DNA of 54,087 bases from positions 1-54,087 of the IMG/VR virus record IMGVR_UViG_3300046777_000758, one strand, 5' to 3'. A program made the translations under genes and the position numbers. A model generated the notes under the pieces. The model saw only the letters and a program-made list of their open reading frames with translations. It was not told the DNA's origin and did not search any database. This DNA comes from a virus. Shown in pieces: positions 48,874 through 54,087 of the stretch (position 1 is its first letter; every line of letters starts with the position of its first letter).

Positions 48874-49992
48874 TTAAAATCCAGAACTTTTATCATTGGT
48901 TAAAAAATTCAATAACTCAAACTGTAGTTTTGAGAACATAGTTTTAATTTTTGAAAAAACTTTAAGACCTTCAATTGTTTGATTTTCTAAAATATGATTT
49001 AAAACAATGTCAGCATTTTGAATTTTTTTATCCATATCCGATGGTACAAATTTTTCAAAAAAAGTTTCAAAATCATTTTGAATTCTTTCTTTTTCAATAT
49101 TGATAATTTCATCAACATCCCAAGCAGATGGATGCAATGTCAAAAGGGCAGACAGTGTTCCATAAGCACAATTCTTTTTTATAAAATCTTTCAATTCATC
49201 ACTATTCGGCTGAACCCCGGCAGGTCTTAATCTTGCATTTTCGTTACCTTTCAAATATTCAAAAATTTGCATATCAACCTGATTAGAGATAAATGAATCA
49301 TCAAATCCCAACTGCTCCAAAAAACTTTTTGAGTCTAATGCCATTTCTTCTGTGTTATTAAAAGGCTCATTTGCTACAGAAGACCATTCAGACAACTGTT
49401 TAAAAACTTCCGACAGAGTTCTGCCGTAAAACGGAATTGGGTTTCCATTAATAAAGTATTCTTCAATCTCTTCCGGAATTATTACATGGGCATAAACTAG
49501 ATGACCTACTGAATTGATTGAGAGAACTGGCTCATAAACAACAATTTGATCTAATGTTTTTAACATTGGCTCATCCATGTCTACTCCAACATTGTACCCA
49601 AGAGGTCCATATTTGGCATTGTCACATCTCCAATCCAAGCCATCAATAGACATTGGAATTGAATTCATAAAAACAAAAAAACCTTCATTACTATTTACTG
49701 GTTTGTTATAATATTTCCAAATTCTTTCAAATGGCTGTAGTGGAACTATTTCAAAAGTTATGCCATCGGTTGCAACTAGGTTATATTTATTAGAATATTT
49801 AAAAGGGTCAGAGAAAGCAAGTAGCAATTTCTTATCATTCATTTCAAAAATTTCAAAATCATAAAAAGCAGATGTAGCACCTACTTCTTGAGAATAAAGC
49901 ATAAAATCTTCAATGTCTGAATTCAACTTTTGTAAGATATAGAACATCTGATAATTGTTTGCTACATCATTTGTAAATTTTTGTATTTCCAT
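48874..49992 (-). CDS. Hypothetical protein between adhesin and connector genes
   Basis: I recognise no family in this 372-aa product. The first 200 residues look alpha-beta with many aromatic residues (FDFEIFEM-like strands and WKYYNKP). The last 120 are mostly helical and charged (IINIEKERIQNDFETFFEKF). No signal peptide or transmembrane span is seen. Position suggests a virion or assembly role, perhaps anchoring or folding the fibre-like proteins encoded upstream. A TATAAT box overlaps the upstream stop (50007-50012) and AGGA precedes the ATG. Confidence 0.55.
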   Translation of the reverse strand: MEIQKFTNDVANNYQMFYILQKLNSDIEDFMLYSQEVGATSAFYDFEIFEMNDKKLLLAFSDPFKYSNKYNLVATDGITFEIVPLQPFERIWKYYNKPVNSNEGFFVFMNSIPMSIDGLDWRCDNAKYGPLGYNVGVDMDEPMLKTLDQIVVYEPVLSINSVGHLVYAHVIIPEEIEEYFINGNPIPFYGRTLSEVFKQLSEWSSVANEPFNNTEEMALDSKSFLEQLGFDDSFISNQVDMQIFEYLKGNENARLRPAGVQPNSDELKDFIKKNCAYGTLSALLTLHPSAWDVDEIINIEKERIQNDFETFFEKFVPSDMDKKIQNADIVLNHILENQTIEGLKVFSKIKTMFSKLQFELLNFLTNDKSSGF

Positions 49993-50007
49993 AAAACTAT
50001 CCTATCA

Positions 50008-51051
50008 TTATACTGGTGCCCAATATTTAAATGACACCATTCCAGCAGTTCCAGACCCATTAATTGAATCTCCACCAGAACCATATCCACTAGGGGTTTC
50101 TGATGTTCCAGAACCATATGTTCCATAACCACGACCACCTTCACCACCATAATATCCATAATGAGTTGCTCCAGTACGACCAGCACCTCCAATAATGTAA
50201 TAGCCATCTGGCGATGTTATAGCGTAACCATCTCCAGACCATGCAGCTCCACCACCAGAACCCCATTGATTACAATCTTCCATTGGACCTTGTTTACCAT
50301 ATGTTTGTCCACAGCCTCTTGCTCCACCATTATATGCAAGATCTCCAGAACCCATATTTCCACCAGCATTAGAACTTGCACCTGTTCCAGCAAGACCAGC
50401 ACCACCACCACCTGCTGTCAATGTTGTAATACCAGAGCCGCTAATGCTTGATGAACCACCAGCGCTTTGTGCTCCACCACCTGCTCCAGCAGATGTGTTA
50501 ATTGTTAAACTTGTAGCACTGTTGAGAGAGTAAGAATCTTTCTTTACATATCCACCACAACCACCGCCTGCATAGCCTCCTCCACCACCACCACCAGCAA
50601 TAAATACTTCATAAATTGTTGGTACTATTGCACTTGAACCTGTTGGTGTTATTGTTTGCAGGGTTATTGAACCAGAACCTGAACTAAGTAACTCGTATGT
50701 GTATCTCTTCCATGTTGTGAATGTTGTATTTGAACTCGTAGATGTGCCTGCTGAGTTTGTAGCAACTGCTCTAACATAATAAAATGTCCCAGTTGATGTA
50801 TTTTCAGTCAAACCAGTTTGATTTGAGTATACACTTTGACTTGTACCAGTTAATCCTGTTATTGTTGCGCCATCAATCCAATTTGAGTTATCTGTACTAT
50901 ATTGAAACTTAACACTTGTTGTAGCACCATTTGGATTTACAGTTGCATTAAATGTTGCTCTATTTTGGTTAAAATTAGTAACACTATTAATTGTAATTGA
51001 TGGTGCAGAAGCCTGTGGTGCACTACTTGCTACGATTCCTAAATGCCTCAT
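50008..51051 (-). CDS. Ig/FnIII-like plus glycine-rich adhesin
   Basis: The 347-aa product joins an N-terminal beta sandwich of fibronectin-III / Ig type (residues about 15-115; FNATVNPNGATTSVKFQYS, YVRAVATNSAGTS) to a long glycine-rich domain from about 145 onward (VFIAGGGGGGGYAGGG, then many GGG and GSG runs). Glycine-rich domains of this kind in phages fold as polyglycine-II bundles and bind receptors, as in known phage adhesins. It overlaps the preceding gene by 4 nt. Its position before the connector suggests either a head-attached or a tail-attached fibre. Confidence 0.75.
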   Translation of the reverse strand: MRHLGIVASSAPQASAPSITINSVTNFNQNRATFNATVNPNGATTSVKFQYSTDNSNWIDGATITGLTGTSQSVYSNQTGLTENTSTGTFYYVRAVATNSAGTSTSSNTTFTTWKRYTYELLSSGSGSITLQTITPTGSSAIVPTIYEVFIAGGGGGGGYAGGGCGGYVKKDSYSLNSATSLTINTSAGAGGGAQSAGGSSSISGSGITTLTAGGGGAGLAGTGASSNAGGNMGSGDLAYNGGARGCGQTYGKQGPMEDCNQWGSGGGAAWSGDGYAITSPDGYYIIGGAGRTGATHYGYYGGEGGRGYGTYGSGTSETPSGYGSGGDSINGSGTAGMVSFKYWAPV

Positions 51052-51401
51052 GTCGTAATATCACCAACAACCACCCAGTTAGTTGATGTAGTTTTAATAA
51101 AACTACATGCTCCACCTGTAACTCTTATTTGTGGAGTTGCACCTGAAGATGAAGAAAAAGTTATACCACCGGGAGCCGAACTAAAAGCAACATTTGAATT
51201 TGATCTAATGAAATCAAATTGAGAACCAATTGGTAATGCATCGCTTTCAGCTGCTGTGATTGAAATATAAATTACCCCTGTGTTTGTACAATAATAAATG
51301 GAAGATGCATTACTTGAAGTTAATGCAATATTACTATTTGTTGATATTACATTTTGATATCTTTTTTCATCTCTTGATGGGTAGTGCTTAATTCCAGACA
51401 T
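51048..51401 (-). CDS. Short fibre-tip-like protein
   Basis: The 117-aa product is beta-rich and ends TSTNWVVVGDITT. This C-terminal segment matches the end of the preceding protein (ANTWVAIGDLSA at the end of 51426-52799), and both contain the run IGSQFDFI / IGTSIDIL. The two therefore share a terminal domain and probably sit in the same fibre complex. A TATAAT box lies 6 nt before the ATG, and no Shine-Dalgarno sequence is seen, so this gene may be made from its own leaderless transcript. Confidence 0.65.
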   Translation of the reverse strand: MSGIKHYPSRDEKRYQNVISTNSNIALTSSNASSIYYCTNTGVIYISITAAESDALPIGSQFDFIRSNSNVAFSSAPGGITFSSSSGATPQIRVTGGACSFIKTTSTNWVVVGDITT

Positions 51402-51413
51402 ATATATATTATA
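51402..51413 (-). promoter_or_regulatory. Putative leaderless promoter, perfect TATAAT
   Basis: On the minus strand TATAAT is followed by ATATAT and then the ATG at 51401. Transcription would begin at or beside the start codon. Confidence 0.45.
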
Positions 51414-51425
51414 CCTTTTCAGCCA

Positions 51426-52799
51426 TTAAGCCGATAAATCTCCTATTGCAACCCATGTGTTTGCAGCTCTTTTAATCAAAGTAGCAGCAGACCATTGAAG
51501 CCTTGTTTTAAGACCAGTTGATCTATTAATTGTAACACCAGAGGCTGGGACAATTGTTGTTTGACCAGCACCAACTTGGAGTATATCAATAGATGTTCCA
51601 ATTGGGAAATTAACAGTATTATCAGCAGGCACTGTTAAGTTATTTGCTGTTCCAACATTCATTTCAATCATCTTTCCGGCATCGCCTAATACAAGTGTGT
51701 AATTTGCTGTTTGAGCATTTTGTGTAACAGTTGGTAACTGTGTATACATTACTTGAGTAGCGGTAAATATCACTGAGGGGATTGACGGAGCAGGGCTTGC
51801 AGCAGGAATATATTGAAGTGTTATTGTCGTATCATTAGTTTGCCAAAAAAGTTCAATATAATCTCCAGCACTAACACTTAATACAAGGTTTACAGTCCCA
51901 ACTGCATGGCCGTCTACACCTCCATGACTTGAAACAACGCTGAATTTGGTATCAGAGGCATCAATATTTGTTCCGTTTTTCTTAAACCAAACATTTGCAT
52001 CATGGATTTGCGAATCACTGTTTGCAAATTGAATTGAGAATATAAGAGAATAAACACCAGCACTTGCAAAGTTAATACGGCTACTATTTGATAATGTAAC
52101 TCCATTATTGCTTACATCTGAGTTATTAAAAGTAACAGCATAAGCAGTATTTGCTGCAGTAGCAGTTTGATCTTGTGTTGACCAGAAAGAACCCCAATAA
52201 CCAAGAGCACCACCTGCGCCTGTAGCACCAGTATCACCTTTTGCACCAGTCGCTCCAGTTGCGCCTGTAGCACCAGTTGCACCTGCAAGTTCAATAACCG
52301 TAATTACTGGACCATTGCTTTCACCAAAGTTAAAAGTTCCACCAGCGGAACTAACTAATTTAAGAGCATAAGTGTAAGTACCAGCAGTAGGTGTATCAAT
52401 TACAGTCAAAGCAAAAGGGCTGTTTTCTGAACCAGCAGAACCTTCTGTATGAATAATATTACCAATAGCAGTTGAACCTCTATACAACTGAAGTTGAGTC
52501 CAACCACCAGCACTATTGTTTTCAATATCGCCAGTTACAAGAACTTGTACCGGGTAGCCATTTGTCGTAATGTTTACGCTAACAATTGTTGTGCCAGCAG
52601 AAGAAATGCCAGATTGTTTAGTGCCAAGTGTTTGTGCATAGTTCATTGAGCTAACTGTGCCAATAGGAACTATAGTATTAGATGCATTCTTATAAAATAG
52701 TTTTCCATCAGCATAGTTAAGCCCCAACTCACCGAATTCAAGGGATGACGGAACATTAGAAGCAGTACCTGAATTTTTTAATTTAATGGTATTAGCCAT
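51426..52799 (-). CDS. Collagen-like fibre protein with C1q-like domain
   Basis: The 457-aa product begins with a phage fibre attachment segment (LEFGELGLNYADGKLFYK). A beta domain follows, then a short collagen-like stretch of Gly-x-y triplets (GATGATGATGAKGDTGATG, near residue 175). After it comes a C1q/TNF-like domain (TAYAVTFNNSDVSNN to DYIELFWQTND) and a terminal domain shared with the 117-aa neighbour. The collagen stretch implies a trimer. It is a fibre with probable receptor- or surface-binding heads. AGGAGG precedes the ATG. Confidence 0.8.
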   Translation of the reverse strand: MANTIKLKNSGTASNVPSSLEFGELGLNYADGKLFYKNASNTIVPIGTVSSMNYAQTLGTKQSGISSAGTTIVSVNITTNGYPVQVLVTGDIENNSAGGWTQLQLYRGSTAIGNIIHTEGSAGSENSPFALTVIDTPTAGTYTYALKLVSSAGGTFNFGESNGPVITVIELAGATGATGATGATGAKGDTGATGAGGALGYWGSFWSTQDQTATAANTAYAVTFNNSDVSNNGVTLSNSSRINFASAGVYSLIFSIQFANSDSQIHDANVWFKKNGTNIDASDTKFSVVSSHGGVDGHAVGTVNLVLSVSAGDYIELFWQTNDTTITLQYIPAASPAPSIPSVIFTATQVMYTQLPTVTQNAQTANYTLVLGDAGKMIEMNVGTANNLTVPADNTVNFPIGTSIDILQVGAGQTTIVPASGVTINRSTGLKTRLQWSAATLIKRAANTWVAIGDLSA

Positions 52800-52811
52800 T
52801 ACTTCCTCCTA

Positions 52812-54086
52812 TTAGAAAGTACCGCCATCTACTGTATCACTCCAAGCAGGTACTCCACCAACAACTTTTAAGAATTGTCCAGCAGAACCAATTCCAAGTT
52901 TAGAAAGTGTATTACCAGATGAAGAATAGATTAAGTCACCAGTTGTATAGGAAGTTAATCCAGTACCACCATATGTTGAAGCAACTGCTGTGCCTTGCCA
53001 GACACCTGTTCCAATTGTCCCAACAGAAGTAAGGCTTGAGCCAGTAACTCCAGAACCCAATGTTGTTGCACTAAGAACAGATGTTCCTGCAATGTAAAAA
53101 GCCTTGCCTGTTAGAAGGTTTAAATGCTCAGATGAAGTCCAAGCATCAGTTGCATCAACCCAGTTAAATGTCTTTGTAGTTGCTCCCAAAACAGAGATAC
53201 CAGCACCATCTGCTGTTGTATCTGTTGGAGTAGCAACATTTGCAAGAACAATATTTTTGTCTTCAACAATAAGAGTTGCAGTATTAAGAGTTGTTGTATT
53301 GCCATTGACAATCAAATCTCCAGTAACTGTCAGTGTATTACCAATTGTTACATCGTCTGGCAGTCCAATTGTAACAGCCCCGGTCCAAGGCCCAGTGCCA
53401 GTACCAGAAACATTAACTTCATTTGCTGTTCCAGTAACAGAAAGAACTCCTGAGTTTGTAAAAGCAAGAGTGCCAGCAGATGAGTTATTATCTGTATATG
53501 TAACACTTATACCAGAGTGTGTTGCTGATGTAATCATTGTTGAAGCAGTATCTTCGACAGCCTCTTGCCAGTTTGAAATTTGTGAATTTGTAATTGATAT
53601 TGCAGAGTTTCCAGCAGCAGTCAAACGACCTTGACCATCAACAGTAAATGTAGCAACAGTATTTGCATTACCATAGGAGCCAGCCGTTACAGTTGTATTG
53701 TCAAGATTTAAAGTAATTGTATCTGTTGCAGAGCCTGTAGATGTTAAGCCTGTTCCACCAGCAATTGTTAATGTATCTCCAAGAGTTACTGTCTGATTTG
53801 TACCGCCATCTCCAGCGACAGTAAAAGAGCCAGAAACTGCAGCAACAGCGCTATCAACATATAACTTTGTTGCAGCATGTGTATTTGCAGTTGGGGTTGG
53901 AACAATTGTTGTTCCACTAAAAGTCTTATTACCAGTAATTGTCTGATTACCAGCAAGGCTTACATATGCGCCTGTACCAGCAATTGCTTCAACAGTGGTA
54001 GCAGTACCACCTGCTCCTCCAGTTCCTTTACCGTAATAAAGAACATCATCTACCTCGTTATATGCAAGTTCTGCATTTTCAAGTGA
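52812..54086 (-). CDS. Tail or head fibre protein, 5' end outside the window
   Basis: The frame is open to the window edge (at least 424 codons), so the start is missing; a TTG at 53624 is not the true start. The visible part has LENAELAYNEVDDVLYYGKG, ITGNKTFSGT, ATKLYVDSAVAAVSG, FTVDGQGRLTAAG and then a repetitive fibre domain with TTTLNTATLIVEDKNIVLA, FNWVDATDAW and a C-terminal GQFLKVVGGVPAWSD. These segments are common in fibre proteins of aquatic phages. It probably forms the shaft of a trimeric fibre. The reading frame matches the genes that follow, with only a short gap before the next start. Confidence 0.85.
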   Translation of the reverse strand, partial: SLENAELAYNEVDDVLYYGKGTGGAGGTATTVEAIAGTGAYVSLAGNQTITGNKTFSGTTIVPTPTANTHAATKLYVDSAVAAVSGSFTVAGDGGTNQTVTLGDTLTIAGGTGLTSTGSATDTITLNLDNTTVTAGSYGNANTVATFTVDGQGRLTAAGNSAISITNSQISNWQEAVEDTASTMITSATHSGISVTYTDNNSSAGTLAFTNSGVLSVTGTANEVNVSGTGTGPWTGAVTIGLPDDVTIGNTLTVTGDLIVNGNTTTLNTATLIVEDKNIVLANVATPTDTTADGAGISVLGATTKTFNWVDATDAWTSSEHLNLLTGKAFYIAGTSVLSATTLGSGVTGSSLTSVGTIGTGVWQGTAVASTYGGTGLTSYTTGDLIYSSSGNTLSKLGIGSAGQFLKVVGGVPAWSDTVDGGTF

Positions 54087-54087
54087 A

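Noticed and set aside
43202-52297. Identical 19-mer at 43202-43220 and 52279-52297
   Set aside because: Both encode the same short peptide with the same preferred codons; no flanking similarity, so most likely coincidence.
52812-53624. Fibre gene starting at the TTG at 53624
   Set aside because: The same frame continues upstream without a stop to the window edge and encodes typical fibre sequence, so 53624 is not the real start.
53104-53634. 176-codon open frame on the plus strand
   Set aside because: Antisense shadow of the Thr/Val-rich fibre gene; no ribosome binding site or known domain.
1-54087. tRNA genes and CRISPR arrays
   Set aside because: I looked for cloverleaf-like segments in the gaps and for spaced direct repeats and found none that could be supported.

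Overview
This window is most of a tailed-phage genome, very probably a long-tailed siphovirus of an actinobacterium. There is one tail-tube protein, no sheath gene, and a giant tape measure protein. Three things point to an actinobacterial host: a WhiB-like four-cysteine protein, a resuscitation-promoting-factor-like (Rpf) muralytic segment inside the tape measure, and recurring promoter-like TANNNT boxes 6-8 nt before start codons (leaderless-type starts). The DNA is visibly AT-rich (about one third G+C by eye, not computed). That fits small-genome aquatic Actinobacteria better than soil mycobacteria or streptomycetes, but this host guess is inference. All credible genes lie on the minus strand, so the map reads from 54087 down to 1.

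Layout in transcription order. (1) 54087-50008: adhesin and fibre-type proteins, the first cut by the window edge. (2) 49992-46369: an unknown protein, then connector, head-tail adaptor, neck/tail completion protein, tail terminator and a small protein. (3) 46355-45025: major tail protein and the two tail assembly chaperone frames, joined by a canonical CCCAAAC -1 slippery site. (4) 44973-26294: the 3781-aa tape measure, two paralogous minor tail proteins, a hub-like protein carrying PA14-like and LamG-like domains, an S74-type self-processing fibre and one more virion protein. (5) 26291-14253: HNH endonuclease, metallophosphoesterase, regulators (MerR-like, WhiB-like), DnaB-like helicase, primase, possible ssDNA-binding protein, HAD phosphatase, a complete DnaE-type replicase, two SAM-fold proteins, RecA and a tiny membrane protein. 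(6) 14253-4280: a glycosyltransferase, a pyrimidine-dimer-glycosylase-type protein, nuclease-like proteins, a DNA-modification block (Dam, two C5 methyltransferases, a DpdA-like transglycosylase), a Cas4-like Fe-S nuclease, zinc proteins, a RuvC-like resolvase, a YkgJ-type protein, a 28-codon cistron with its own promoter and terminator, and a second glycosyltransferase. (7) 4304-368: small and large terminase, two small proteins, a terminator and a third glycosyltransferase. (8) 367-1: non-coding DNA with clustered GATC sites, a 24-bp dyad and degenerate direct repeats.

How it works together. The phage appears to bring its own replisome core (DnaE, DnaB, primase, RecA, RuvC, ssDNA-binding candidate). 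It probably protects its DNA with adenine and cytosine methylation and 7-deazaguanine insertion, and uses several glycosyltransferases for still unknown targets. Portal, protease, major capsid, lysis and integration genes are not seen and presumably lie outside the window.

Most worth a second look: the tape measure, which has an Rpf-like enzyme segment and a duplicated cargo-like block between GGLVKG-type linkers; the four-enzyme DNA-modification block; the leaderless promoter set; the micro-cistron at 5364-5509; and the non-coding region beside the terminase end.
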